This document shows, piece after piece, positions 1 through 8,615 of a stretch of 52,593 nucleotides of DNA; the first letter of the stretch is position 1; each line of letters starts with the position of its first letter. The translations under genes and the position numbers were made by a program. The DNA is taken from positions 1-52,593 of the forward strand of contig CAIYMF010000073.1 in assembly GCA_903927265.1 (NCBI GenBank), read 5' to 3'. Source of the stretch: an uncultured bacterium. GTDB lineage: Bacteria > Actinomycetota > Actinomycetes > S36-B12 > CAIYMF01. Below the pieces are notes generated by a model. That model did no database searches and was not told the origin of the DNA. It worked only from the letters and a program-made list of their open reading frames with translations.

Positions 1-1708
1 CGCCAACCTGGCTGCTCTTGGAAATGGTGCTGGCGTAGTAGGCCGATGAATTCGCTGGCTTAGTCCACGTTCCGGTACTACTCACACTGCGTTCGTCGAA
101 GGGCGTGATGGTGCAACGGAGGGCACCTGCCTGCGAGTTGCTGCTCTGGTCGGTTGCCACCACCTCGACGCAGGTCTTAGACCCGCGAGTGGCGGTGACG
201 AGTGCCGACCTCACGGTCGGACCAACGCTGGTGGGGCTACTCCAGACCCCGGTGCTGCCTTTGTAGTTGGTCGTGCGTGAGCGCACTCGGAATGACGCGA
301 GCCCTCCGGCGTCCGACGCGGTCCATCGTTGGACGAAGGAACTGCCCAGGTTCACGGGAGTAAGCGCGGTCGTGGCGATGGTGGGCTTTGTGGTGTCTGC
401 TGTTGGTCGATCGATGGTGACAAGGGCGCTACTTCCACCGGAAGCAAGCGCATTGCCGGCGGCATCGTGAATGTTGCTGCCGGACAGGACGTAGAACCTC
501 AGTTGGGAGTCGGCGGTGCTGAGACCCACTGGGACGGTCACAGTTTGTACTTGCGCGTATCCCGTTGCGGGGGTGAAGGTCACCGTGCCGGTTGAAATGT
601 TCGAGGCGGACATGGTGGTCGCGTACGGACCATTGAGTCCAGTCACGGGTTCACTGAAAGTGACCCTGAAAAGCGCATTCGGGCTGGTCACCGGGTTGGC
701 GAGTGCCGTTACCGACAGCACCGTGGGTGCCACAGCGTCGGCTGCGACTGCTACGAACGTTTGGTCAGCACCGCAGACGGGAGATCCCGAATTTGGCGTG
801 AAGCACAGACGCCAGTGGTAAGTCTGATCGGCGGTGAAGGTATTTGCCGTTGGAGCCCAGTCGTCCCAGACGAGCCATGTGTCAGCTCCAGGAATCGACA
901 CCGGGTCGTTGATAAGCCCATACGACGTGGTGGTTCCCAGTTGCAAATGAGCTGTTCCTGCGACTCCGGTAGTGAGTAGCGCATTGGATTTGTACGTGGG
1001 TGTCGCTCCGCGGGTGATGTCGGTTGACGGAGTCTTGTACCCGATGCTCGGAGGGCCGCTCGTACCGTTGGGGGCTACGTACATTCCGACGCTGGGTGTG
1101 AGCCACGGATTGCTGTTGCCATCGAGAGCTTTGACGTAGGCCTGCATCGTCGCACTGACCGTGTTCGATGCCTTCACTGGCAACAGGAATTCCAACGTGC
1201 CGCCTGTGGGCACCGGCCAGATTTGATTGTCGAAACCACTGCCCGGCTGGACGAACGAAACAGCGCCTGGGTGATAGGGCGAGGCGATCAGGTTGCAGGC
1301 TTGGAAGGAACTGACGCTCTGGGTGTTGGTGTACTTGCATCGCATGGGGTTGGCGAGGGAGATGTCGGTGCTCACACCTGTCGGCAGTGCGAGGTCGACC
1401 CACGCGTACTGGCCAGCGCATGAGTTTCCTGCTCCTCCTACAACGACGTGAACGTAGAAGGTGTCTCCGGCCTTGGGTGAGGGAGGGCTGGAGTTGAGGT
1501 CGCCGTAGTAGCCGGTGTAGGTCATGAGACCAAATTCGCTGTAGGGCGAACCCCAGATGATTGAGCCGCAGTTGATGATCGAACTGTTGGCGAAGGCTCC
1601 GTCGAGGTAGCCAGGAGACGCCGCGGCAGGGCCGACCCCGGCAAGCAGTGGTAGACCGAGGGCCATCAGGGCTAGGGCGAGTACTCGCGTGAGCCAACGA
1701 CACATCAT
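1..1708 (-). CDS. Secreted multi-domain protein with bacterial Ig-like module, C-terminus beyond window
   Basis: An uninterrupted minus-strand reading frame runs from an ATG at 1708 to the window edge (569 codons, no stop). The start follows a strong GGAGGG site 8 nt upstream; a second ATG follows at once. The N-terminus is a classical signal peptide (basic MMCRW, a hydrophobic stretch rich in Leu/Ala, then PAAASPG, cleavage near residue 30). The mature part is Ser/Thr/Gly/Asn-rich, as in secreted actinobacterial proteins. Around residues 330-430 lies a bacterial Ig-like module (DAVAPTVLSV..., VTFSEPVTGL, ...DAAGNALA). A second beta-rich repeat follows (RVRSRTTNYKG ... CVEVVATDQSSN). No catalytic motif is visible, so a role in adhesion, cell surface or matrix is inference. 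It is transcribed away from the rest of the window. Confidence 0.8.
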   Translation of the reverse strand, partial: MMCRWLTRVLALALMALGLPLLAGVGPAAASPGYLDGAFANSSIINCGSIIWGSPYSEFGLMTYTGYYGDLNSSPPSPKAGDTFYVHVVVGGAGNSCAGQYAWVDLALPTGVSTDISLANPMRCKYTNTQSVSSFQACNLIASPYHPGAVSFVQPGSGFDNQIWPVPTGGTLEFLLPVKASNTVSATMQAYVKALDGNSNPWLTPSVGMYVAPNGTSGPPSIGYKTPSTDITRGATPTYKSNALLTTGVAGTAHLQLGTTTSYGLINDPVSIPGADTWLVWDDWAPTANTFTADQTYHWRLCFTPNSGSPVCGADQTFVAVAADAVAPTVLSVTALANPVTSPNALFRVTFSEPVTGLNGPYATTMSASNISTGTVTFTPATGYAQVQTVTVPVGLSTADSQLRFYVLSGSNIHDAAGNALASGGSSALVTIDRPTADTTKPTIATTALTPVNLGSSFVQRWTASDAGGLASFRVRSRTTNYKGSTGVWSSPTSVGPTVRSALVTATRGSKTCVEVVATDQSSNSQAGALRCTITPFDERSVSSTGTWTKPANSSAYYASTISKSSQVG

Positions 1709-1885
1709 GAAAGTAACCCTCCGTAATCGGCACAATTCTTTGTGTGACACGAGGGTAAGGGATAACCGCACCCTTTGACTGTCACCGAGATAACAAATGA
1801 ATAGCGACCAAATGGGTGAGGTGTCTGAGCGCACCGTCATCTGCGTGACAGACAGGGGCACCGGGGGCGCGGCCACGCCGCTGGA

Positions 1886-2040
1886 TCCGGGGTGTGGTCG
1901 TCGTGGCAGCCAAGCGCTACGACGTGGGGAAGCGTGGGTCGGGCACGCGTGTACTCCGATACCGGTGCAGTTGCCGGCGCGACGTATCAGTTTCAGGTGC
2001 GTGCAGTGAACGCCAGTGGACCAGGTGCGGCGGCCCACGG
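1886..2040 (+). pseudogene. Degenerate fibronectin type III-like fragment in the 1709-2077 gap
   Basis: The 369-bp gap between the secreted protein and the HD gene holds no convincing intact gene. One plus-strand frame reads GVWSSWQPSATTWG and then, from about 1956, YSDTGAVAGATYQFQVRAVN followed by ASGPG. That resembles the last strands of an Fn3 or related extracellular module. It has no start, no ribosome-binding site and no upstream domain, and the frame runs on into the tail of the HD gene on the other strand. It is best read as the remnant of a lost modular surface protein, possibly related to the neighbouring 1-1708 gene. A chance match cannot be excluded. Confidence 0.4.
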
Positions 2041-2077
2041 CGACGTTTGTGCAGCCTGGCTAAGAGTCGCGTGCGGG

Positions 2078-2824
2078 TTAGCGACCCTTGTAGTTTCCTT
2101 CGCGGTTGATCTTGATGTGAGCGTAGAACTGGTCGCCCGGTGAGAGTGATGAATCGTCGATGCTCGCGGCGTCGAGGTTGAAGACCTCGAAGAGCTGCAC
2201 CACCAGGCGTCGAAGATGGGCGGATGCTTTCGCGGGCGCCGTCTCGGCCGTGGCACGGTACATGCCGCGGTAGTAGGCCGCGGTTCCTTCGACGCGGCCC
2301 TTGAATACATGCATGTACTTCTCGCGATTGTCGGCGTCGAGAAGAGCAAGATCCTCGAGCACTTCTTCGAGGTTGGCGATCTTGTCGCACACGGTGACCA
2401 GTGCGATGCCGGCATCGTCGGTCGCGTCAACGCTGGCAATGTGGTGGCGCTTGCGTGCGGGGTACGGTGCCTTGTCTTCCGGGTCGACGGTGAGCGAATC
2501 GCTGCAGGCTTCGACAATTTCGGCAACGCGCGGCCCGAATCGCCACGCGATGTCGCGAAGGCGCACCTCGCCGCCCTGATCTTCGGCGGTGTCGTGCAGT
2601 GCCCCCGCGATCACCACCGCATCGGCGTCGGGCCACGCGGTTTCGCGGTAGCGCAGTGCCAATTGCGACACTCGCAGCAGGTGGGTGAGGTAAGGCTCGT
2701 GTTCCTTACCCTTTCGTGACTGGCAGACGTGCGCCGTCGCGGCGTAGGAGAGAGCGTCGGCCACTGAGTGACCGTAGAGCGGGGCGCATCGTGAGTCGGC
2801 GCCTTCATGGAAGTGGTGCGTCAT
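2078..2824 (-). CDS. HD-domain protein, RelA/SpoT-type (p)ppGpp hydrolase-like
   Basis: A 248-residue protein with the HD fold of RSH alarmone hydrolases. His32, then RKGKEHEPYLTHLLRVS (residues 37-53), then ALHDTAED with His77-Asp78, and further on VTVCDKIANL match the order of metal and substrate residues in the SpoT/MESH1 hydrolase domain (RKG...PYxxH, HDxxED, DK.xN). No synthetase, TGS or ACT domain is present, so it would be a small alarmone hydrolase; the C-terminal 90 residues are longer than in MESH1. By family it would remove the 3'-pyrophosphate from (p)ppGpp in the cytoplasm with Mn2+, but another nucleotide substrate is possible. The start has a GGGGGA site 5 nt upstream. It stands alone. 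Confidence 0.75.
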   Translation of the reverse strand: MTHHFHEGADSRCAPLYGHSVADALSYAATAHVCQSRKGKEHEPYLTHLLRVSQLALRYRETAWPDADAVVIAGALHDTAEDQGGEVRLRDIAWRFGPRVAEIVEACSDSLTVDPEDKAPYPARKRHHIASVDATDDAGIALVTVCDKIANLEEVLEDLALLDADNREKYMHVFKGRVEGTAAYYRGMYRATAETAPAKASAHLRRLVVQLFEVFNLDAASIDDSSLSPGDQFYAHIKINREGNYKGR

Positions 2825-3059
2825 GGTCCCCCTTTCTCGGGTGAAGCCTTACCCCACCCTCACTACCCAGAGTAGCGACAGGGTGTGACATCAGTGGGGC
2901 GTCTGAACGCGCTAGGGGCGCGCTTGGGTGCCCCCGATGCAGATGTGGAACGAGGGTGAAGACGACCAGGGTTAGGCCGAGTGGGTGATGGTGGGGCAGA
3001 TCACGTGTGGTGAGGCCTCGAATGGTCGATAAGGGAACTATGCGGCAGAAGCTGTACCG

Positions 3060-4421
3060 ATGAAGCGCGTCTGGGGCCTTGCCCTCATGGTGCCGGCACT
3101 TGCTGTCGGCCTGCTCTCTGCTGGGGTCTCGCCGGCGGTGTCAGTGACGCCCACGGCGGTGCGCACAGCGGCAGCGCCCGTACCGGTACGGGGCACCCTG
3201 TTTGGAATGCATCCCGTCGATGGAACCGTGACCGCTCCGGCCGGAAGTTGGCGGCTATGGGACTCCGGGGTGTCATGGCCCGCACTGAACCCGGCGCCCG
3301 GAACCTACAACTGGGCGCCACTCAAGGCGATGGTCGACGCCGGTCATCTGCGCGGAGTCAACGACTTCGTCATGGTGCTCGGCATCACTCCGTCATGGGC
3401 GACCACGAACACCAGCCATGTGCTGCCCTGGGATCACGCGTCAACGTCCTCCCCGCCGGACAACCTGAACTCGTACTACACCTTCGTGAAGGCACTGGCC
3501 GAGTACAACCGCGACTCACTCGGTGGCGCAATCACCGGTTTCCAGGTGTGGAACGAAATGAACCTCTCCACTTTTTGGACTGGCACACCTGCACAGATGG
3601 CAACGATGACAGGCCGCGTTGACACCATCATCAAGTCCGTCGATGCGACGTATCCCTCTCGTCACGTGTCGCGAACGGTCGCACCGAGTGTGACGTTAAG
3701 GCGCGGAATGCTGCCGACGACCTCAACGGCATGCGCGAAGGTTTCCCAACGTGATGCGTGCTTCTTCGGTCGGTACCTGAGTGCGCTTGCGTCAGTGAAG
3801 GGTTACGGGTCACGGTCGTGGCCCATCGATGTCTTCACGATGCATACCTACCCCTACCGCGATCAGGGGCCCGCCGAACGGGCTGCTCTCATCACGTCGA
3901 TGCGTGCGCGTCTGACCGAGCGTCGTGCCCCCGCGCGCGAATTGTGGGACACCGAAGTGAACTACGGGCTTCGTGGGGTGAACGTCGCAGCGTGCGGAAG
4001 TGCCACCCCGTGTGTGCGACACATTGACGGAAACACTGCAGCCCAGTACGTGGCGCGCACGTATCTCGACTCGGTGCGCCTGGGTGTATCACGTGTCTAC
4101 TGGTACGCGTGGGTTGGCGCGAGCGACGTTCTTGGAATCACCATGCAGACTGGCTCATCGTCAGCAACGGGCTACGCGGCCGTGAGGTCGTGGATCAGTG
4201 GCGCGTCATTCACTGGATGTACGACGGTGTCGGGCGTCTACAACTGCGGGTTCACCAAATCAGGCAAGGCGTTCCGGGTGCTATGGGCGAATGTCGGTAC
4301 TCACACCGTTTCGGTGAAGCCGTCGTCGAAGCTGTGCGCGCTGGGCAAGGTGTGCACCCTGTCGTCGCCAGCGGCAACAGCCACGGTGCGCGTGGGTCAA
4401 ACTCCTATTCGCGTGGGGTAG
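3060..4421 (+). CDS. Secreted clan GH-A glycoside hydrolase (GH39/GH5-like)
   Basis: A 453-residue exported protein. A signal peptide (MKRVWGLALMVPALAVGLLS..., cleavage near residue 30-38) precedes a TIM-barrel glycosidase. The acid/base glutamate is Glu166 in FQVWNEMN and the likely nucleophile is Glu298 in ELWDTEVNYG. Conserved His261/Tyr263 (FTMHTYPY) lie between them, the typical clan GH-A order. The last ~80 residues (GCTTVSG ... VRVG) look like a small beta-domain. The substrate is unknown. Beside exopolysaccharide genes, it may trim or release a self-made polymer, as PslG-type hydrolases do (inference). No strong ribosome-binding site precedes the ATG, only a weak AGAAG. The next gene begins 24 bp later on the same strand. 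Confidence 0.75.
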   Translation: MKRVWGLALMVPALAVGLLSAGVSPAVSVTPTAVRTAAAPVPVRGTLFGMHPVDGTVTAPAGSWRLWDSGVSWPALNPAPGTYNWAPLKAMVDAGHLRGVNDFVMVLGITPSWATTNTSHVLPWDHASTSSPPDNLNSYYTFVKALAEYNRDSLGGAITGFQVWNEMNLSTFWTGTPAQMATMTGRVDTIIKSVDATYPSRHVSRTVAPSVTLRRGMLPTTSTACAKVSQRDACFFGRYLSALASVKGYGSRSWPIDVFTMHTYPYRDQGPAERAALITSMRARLTERRAPARELWDTEVNYGLRGVNVAACGSATPCVRHIDGNTAAQYVARTYLDSVRLGVSRVYWYAWVGASDVLGITMQTGSSSATGYAAVRSWISGASFTGCTTVSGVYNCGFTKSGKAFRVLWANVGTHTVSVKPSSKLCALGKVCTLSSPAATATVRVGQTPIRVG

Positions 4422-4433
4422 AGGGCTCCGGTA

Positions 4434-4439
4434 TAACGT
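4434..4439 (+). promoter_or_regulatory. Putative -10 box of a leaderless transcript
   Basis: TAACGT ends 6 nt before the ATG at 4446, and no Shine-Dalgarno sequence is present. This is the geometry expected of a leaderless actinobacterial mRNA. It lies only 12 bp after the glycoside hydrolase stop, so read-through from that gene is also possible. Confidence 0.4.
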
Positions 4440-4445
4440 GGGCGC

Positions 4446-5885
4446 ATGTGGCCGAAGCGCGGAGGGCAGTCAGCGACGACTGCTGAGAGTGTCCCGGACC
4501 TAGAGGCGCAACTCACCACTCTTCGTCAGCGCATTCCCGACGCGGTGTGGAAAGCTGACTCTCCCGTGTCGGCCCTGCTCGACTTGCTGGCCGACCTTGA
4601 CGGTAACCCGCTGCTCGCAACGCCGACGGGTGCGATGGTCAATGCACAGGCGGTAGCAGCGCTGCGGGATGGCGATCGCATTCCTGCCGCGCTGACACTT
4701 CTCGATCCCCATGCAGGTAACCCGTGGGTTGACCTCAGCCGCGTCGATCTTCTGCGCATCGTGGGACGAAACGATGAGGCAGCCGCAGTCGTTGAGGCGC
4801 AACTTCCGAACATTCCGTTGATGGATAGCGCTCTGCAGGCGCAATGGCTGTTTGCCGCTAGCCGGGTCAACGCGACATGTGCCGGTGCTGCGGCGAGAGT
4901 GCTTTCCGGAAGCGCGATTGCTGACGAGTGGCCGCTTGAATTCGCAATGGGTGAACAGATCAGTGAGGAACGCATCGCCTACTTCGCCCAAGTGCTGCGT
5001 GCACTCGACAGTCGCTACTGCGCGTTCACCGATGATGACGCCTTGACCGTCATTCGACTTCTCGTCGACCTTCAGCAAAACCCGCGTTCGATTCGCACTC
5101 AGACCGTGCCGTGGCATGAGGTCGACGCGATCGATTCTGCCTATGTCGAATCAGTTGTCGACCGGGTGCTCGATGCGGTGACGTCGCATACCGGGTACAG
5201 CCTGGTGCGACTGGGCGATGGCGAAGGCGTCGTGATGCGAGGCCAACGCGCAAACCTTGGTGGCGCCGTTGGTCGCCGACCCGACGGGCATTTGCGGGAA
5301 CTCGACGACGCTGTGCATGAGCAGTTTCTTGCGGATTTGACTGCGAGCCTGCTCACTGCTGACCTCGTCGGCATCCCCGACCTCGTGCAGTGTCTCCATG
5401 GACCTGTTGACGCGCGCACAGTTCCGCTCTCGGTACTCGACGCGGGCATCGATCGTGAGCGGATTGTCTCTGGCGGCTGGTACCTACACCTCGCACTTGA
5501 GGCCAGTGGCCAGGTTCAACGACTGCTGCCGCATCTCAGCGGTGTGATTGGGCCAGTGGATCCCCGCGACATGCGACCCATTGCCGATCGCACCGACATC
5601 GAATGGCTTTCGGTGCCTGGCGAGATCTTCTATTACGACTATGCCGACGCCTCAGCTTCACACTGGGATGACTGCTATCGCGACATCATGACGTACCCGT
5701 TTGAGCCAGGACAGTTGTGGCTCGTAGGCGCCGGCACTCTGGGCAAGATGTACTGCGGCGCCATTCGGGCGGCGGGTGGTGTTGCGATCGACATTGGAGC
5801 ACTGTTCGATCTGTGGTCGGGTAGAGCCGATACTCGCGGCGAAGTGCGCCAGAATCCCTGGATCACGTTGCCGTACCGACCCTGA
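4446..5885 (+). CDS. GT-D fold glycosyltransferase (DUF1792-like) with helical N-terminal region
   Basis: A 479-residue cytoplasmic protein. The C-terminal half carries the two hallmarks of the GT-D family: YSLVRLGDGEGVV (residues ~255-267, the usual S-hydrophobic-R-F/L-GDGE nucleotide-sugar/metal motif) and a late WLVGAGTLGKMYCGAIRAAG followed by VAIDIGALFDLWSG. The first ~220 residues are Leu/Ala-rich and look like TPR-like helices (LTLLDPHAGNPWVDLSRVDLL...). By family it would move a sugar from a nucleotide donor onto a glycan or glycoprotein; donor and acceptor cannot be read. It sits between a secreted glycosidase and other polysaccharide genes. Confidence 0.65.
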   Translation: MWPKRGGQSATTAESVPDLEAQLTTLRQRIPDAVWKADSPVSALLDLLADLDGNPLLATPTGAMVNAQAVAALRDGDRIPAALTLLDPHAGNPWVDLSRVDLLRIVGRNDEAAAVVEAQLPNIPLMDSALQAQWLFAASRVNATCAGAAARVLSGSAIADEWPLEFAMGEQISEERIAYFAQVLRALDSRYCAFTDDDALTVIRLLVDLQQNPRSIRTQTVPWHEVDAIDSAYVESVVDRVLDAVTSHTGYSLVRLGDGEGVVMRGQRANLGGAVGRRPDGHLRELDDAVHEQFLADLTASLLTADLVGIPDLVQCLHGPVDARTVPLSVLDAGIDRERIVSGGWYLHLALEASGQVQRLLPHLSGVIGPVDPRDMRPIADRTDIEWLSVPGEIFYYDYADASASHWDDCYRDIMTYPFEPGQLWLVGAGTLGKMYCGAIRAAGGVAIDIGALFDLWSGRADTRGEVRQNPWITLPYRP

Positions 5886-5922
5886 GCGAATCAACGAACG
5901 AGCGTGTGAGACGGAGACTCAG

Positions 5923-6642
5923 GTGGCCGACATCGTTCTCGTTCACGGCGCGATGCACGGGGGATGGTGCTGGGCGCAGGTTGCGGAACTTCTGCGCATC
6001 CGCGGGCACCGCGTCATCACACCAACGTTGACCGGCCAAGGCGAACGTCGACACCTGCTGACACCCGACGTCGGAGTTTCGACTCACGTCGAAGACATCA
6101 CCAACGCGGTGTGGTTTGAAGGATTCGACCGCGTGACGCTGGTTCTTCATTCATACTCGGGTGTTCTAGCAGGGCCTTTGGCCACACGGCTGCGTGGCTC
6201 AGTGGAGCGGGTGGTCGCGGCCGGTGGGTTCCTCGCTGACTCCGGACAGTGCCTGCTCGACGTCGAACCACCGGAAACGGCGAAGCGATATCGCTCGTTG
6301 GCGGCCACCGCGGGAGATGGTTGGCGGGTGCCAGCGTCGGATGCGTTCCTTGATCAGTGGGGCGTTACGGATCCGAGCCTGTGTGCTGTGATTGCCCCGC
6401 GGCTCACTGACTTTCCGTTGCGGTGCGCCACGGAAGCGGTCGTGTTCGACGAGCCAGACCTCGCTCTACTTCCGCGGGTGTACATCGAGCACACCGCCCC
6501 GCCGCTGCCCTCGTTGGCAACATCGATCGCACACGCGCGCGACACGGGGTGGGCCATGTGTCAGATCGCGACCGGCCACGACCTCATGCTCGCGGATCCA
6601 GTGGGTACGGCTGACCTCATCACCGAACTGTGTGCGAACTGA
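5923..6642 (+). CDS. Alpha/beta hydrolase, EstC/hydroxynitrile-lyase-like
   Basis: A 239-residue alpha/beta hydrolase. The GTG at 5923 is chosen because GGAG lies 7 nt upstream and the protein then begins VADIVLVHGAMHGGWCW, the normal N-terminus of this family; the frame is open further upstream but that stretch overlaps the previous gene and is not conserved-looking. The oxyanion-hole motif is HGAMHGG, the nucleophile lies in LVLHSYSGVLAG (HSYSG instead of the usual GHSxGG), and the catalytic His is in ATGHDLM. Relatives act on small esters, lactones or cyanohydrins. It may act on an acyl group of the polysaccharide, but this is only suggested by position. It converges on the GSCFA gene with no gap. 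Confidence 0.75.
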   Translation: MADIVLVHGAMHGGWCWAQVAELLRIRGHRVITPTLTGQGERRHLLTPDVGVSTHVEDITNAVWFEGFDRVTLVLHSYSGVLAGPLATRLRGSVERVVAAGGFLADSGQCLLDVEPPETAKRYRSLAATAGDGWRVPASDAFLDQWGVTDPSLCAVIAPRLTDFPLRCATEAVVFDEPDLALLPRVYIEHTAPPLPSLATSIAHARDTGWAMCQIATGHDLMLADPVGTADLITELCAN

Positions 6643-7689
6643 CTACTGCGCGTTGGGATCAAGTAGTTCGTCGTCGCAGATGACACGGCCACCTTCGACG
6701 TATTCGGCGACCAGCGAGTCGTCGGTGGAGTGCGTGAGTGTGCGCGGGTCGAGATAGTGAGCGCCAAAGAGGCGCATCACGTGTTGCACACCGATGGGGC
6801 GCACGCTGCGTAGGTCGTCGTCGTAGTAGGTGCCCGCGTTGAGCGGACTCGTGATGACTTCGTAGGAAGGGAAGTAGTCGACGAGTTCGTGCGCCCGCGC
6901 GGCGTCCTGTGCCACAGCGACGAGCACTGCCTTGCTGTACGTGGTTGATACCCAGACGTTGCGGTTTTCGAAAGTGGCGCTGAGGGGCACAGGGCTGACG
7001 GTGAGAATCACGCGTACACCCGGATTCACTTCGCGCAGGCGGGCGATGAATCGATCGAGATCGGCGCGTACCTGCGGGTAGTCGTAATTGAGGAACTCGT
7101 GTTCGGTTTCGTCGAACCGCGAGGCCACCACACCAGGCGCGATCGGAAACACAGCGTCGGTTGCTCGACTGCGCCATCCCTCTGTCAGTCCGAGAGTGAA
7201 CACGACCACGTCGGCGGTGGTGAACAGTTCGCGCACCGCGGCGAGGTGCACTGAGCGATCGGCCTCAAGTGCGCCGAGACTGCCAAAGCCGCCCGGTTCG
7301 GCCGTGGGTCGGAAAGCGTCGTGCCAGCGGTCGTCGCGCTGCCATGCGGCGTCGTCGAAGGTCGCTCCATCGAAGGCACGTTCGAGTAACTGTGCCGCTT
7401 GAGCGACGGTGTACACATTGCCGTAGCGCGCAGAGAACAGGCTGTAGCTTTCCTTCTTCTCAGCCGAACTGCCTTCAGGCGCAGTCTCTGTCACCAAGTA
7501 GCGATAGCCACTCGCGCGGATACTCGCCGCCACGTGTTGGGCGAAGCACGAGCCCAGCGTGGCGATACGGTCGTTGCGGTCGATGGTGAAACTGACCTCA
7601 CCCACGGGGTCGAACAATCCGGGGGCCGCATCAGCAACAGCTGAGTTCCAAAAGCGTTCGGCAGGTAAGCCGCGGTAGGGATGGCTCAT
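6643..7689 (-). CDS. GSCFA domain protein
   Basis: A 348-residue protein named for its signature, seen here as RIATLGSCFAQHVA with Gly46-Ser47-Cys48-Phe49-Ala50. The family has an SGNH/GDSL-like arrangement. Supporting motifs include a TLGLTEGWRS stretch, ILTVSPVPLSATF and an HxL-containing FGAHYLDP near the C-terminus. GSCFA proteins often lie in exopolysaccharide or glycan-modification loci and are suspected acyl transferases or esterases; the reaction is not established. Its start overlaps the WcbI gene stop by 4 bp (ATGA), so the two are translationally coupled and probably act together. Confidence 0.75.
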   Translation of the reverse strand: MSHPYRGLPAERFWNSAVADAAPGLFDPVGEVSFTIDRNDRIATLGSCFAQHVAASIRASGYRYLVTETAPEGSSAEKKESYSLFSARYGNVYTVAQAAQLLERAFDGATFDDAAWQRDDRWHDAFRPTAEPGGFGSLGALEADRSVHLAAVRELFTTADVVVFTLGLTEGWRSRATDAVFPIAPGVVASRFDETEHEFLNYDYPQVRADLDRFIARLREVNPGVRVILTVSPVPLSATFENRNVWVSTTYSKAVLVAVAQDAARAHELVDYFPSYEVITSPLNAGTYYDDDLRSVRPIGVQHVMRLFGAHYLDPRTLTHSTDDSLVAEYVEGGRVICDDELLDPNAQ

Positions 7690-8585
7690 CGCGACATCGC
7701 CCCCGCAAACGAGACGAGCGTGTTGAGTTCATGCTGCGACAGTGAGGGTAGACACGAAGCGTTGGTGCTGACGCCGCGTTCGGCCCAGTCGGTGTAGCAC
7801 CCGGCGACAAACTCAGTCCAAGGGATGAAGCGTCCGTTGATCTTGACCACCTCAACGGCTGGAACTGCGAGGCGCGCCGCCACCGGCTCATGCACCGGCC
7901 AGATCACCGACGTGGCGAGCGCGTCGTAGAGAACACCTTCAACGGTGTGTGCCGGACGAGGTTGCAGTCCGAGTCGATCGCGACACACCTGTTCGGCCAG
8001 TGCCGCCACCGCGAGTGGGCGGGGGTGGTTGAGACCGTGCATGAAGACGCCGGTGCGCTTGGTGGCGCGCATCCACTGCGTGAAATCGAAGCCTGTCTCG
8101 TCGAACCGAACGCGCAGGGCTTCCGTCGACGGGTTCCAACGGTCGAGATAGCCCAGTGCATCGAAGCACGGCGTTGAATACATCGCCAGCGTTTGCTCGA
8201 GGGTGAGGCCCAGACTGTAAGCGCCGATCGCGATGCGCGGAACCCAGTCTGTTCCCCAGGGACTGCGCACGCGCTCGTCACCGTCAAAGCCGTAGCCCAA
8301 GTCTGGGTGAAAGCCAGCGAAATAGAGGCCGGGAACGGCCACGACCGTCTGGGGCGCATACCCGACTCGGGCACATTCTTCGGCGACTTCAGCCACGAGT
8401 TCGTTGACAACGATGAGGGTGTCGCAGCCGGCGGCACTGGCCGCAGCCACGGAACCGGCGAGATCGACGGTGACCCCCACATGGAAAGAACAGGCGATAT
8501 CGACATCGCTGACAAGTGCCTGCAGTGAGTCAGCCCAGAGCGGTGCCTGGCAATTCATCAGCACGGCAATACGGTGTGTGGTCAA
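7686..8585 (-). CDS. WcbI-family polysaccharide biosynthesis putative acetyltransferase, TTG start
   Basis: A 299-residue protein of the WcbI family, capsule-associated putative acetyltransferases that bind CoA. The N-terminal signature is RIAVLMNCQAPLWADSL (NCQ motif); later YFAGFHPDLGY and the C-terminal SLSQHELNTLV fit the family. The start is unusual: TTG at 8585, supported by a strong GGGAGGAG 4 nt upstream. No ATG or GTG gives the full IAVLMNCQ motif. Coupled to the GSCFA gene (4-bp overlap), it probably supplies acyl decoration of an exopolysaccharide (inference). It is divergent from the DUF1972 glycosyltransferase with only 30 bp between the starts. Confidence 0.7.
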   Translation of the reverse strand: MTTHRIAVLMNCQAPLWADSLQALVSDVDIACSFHVGVTVDLAGSVAAASAAGCDTLIVVNELVAEVAEECARVGYAPQTVVAVPGLYFAGFHPDLGYGFDGDERVRSPWGTDWVPRIAIGAYSLGLTLEQTLAMYSTPCFDALGYLDRWNPSTEALRVRFDETGFDFTQWMRATKRTGVFMHGLNHPRPLAVAALAEQVCRDRLGLQPRPAHTVEGVLYDALATSVIWPVHEPVAARLAVPAVEVVKINGRFIPWTEFVAGCYTDWAERGVSTNASCLPSLSQHELNTLVSFAGAMSR

Positions 8586-8603
8586 CGCGCTCCTCCCGGT
8601 CGC

Positions 8604-8609
8604 TACTCT
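8604..8609 (+). promoter_or_regulatory. Putative -10 box of a leaderless transcript
   Basis: TACTCT ends 6 nt before the GTG at 8616, with no ribosome-binding site for that gene. It lies inside the 30-bp divergent spacer and next to the Shine-Dalgarno sequence of wcbI on the other strand. Confidence 0.5.
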
Positions 8610-8615
8610 AGTGGC

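Noticed and set aside
882-1733. Open minus-strand frame of 283 codons over the secreted protein
   Set aside because: It is Arg/His/Gln-rich with no domain sense, in another frame of the same strand as the real signal-peptide protein starting at 1708.
1917-2526. Two minus-strand frames over the end of the HD gene
   Set aside because: They are Arg/Ser/Pro-rich shadows of the HD gene and have no ribosome-binding sites.
5776-5922. N-terminal extension of the alpha/beta hydrolase
   Set aside because: It overlaps the GT-D gene, is not hydrolase-like, and the GTG at 5923 has a good ribosome-binding site.
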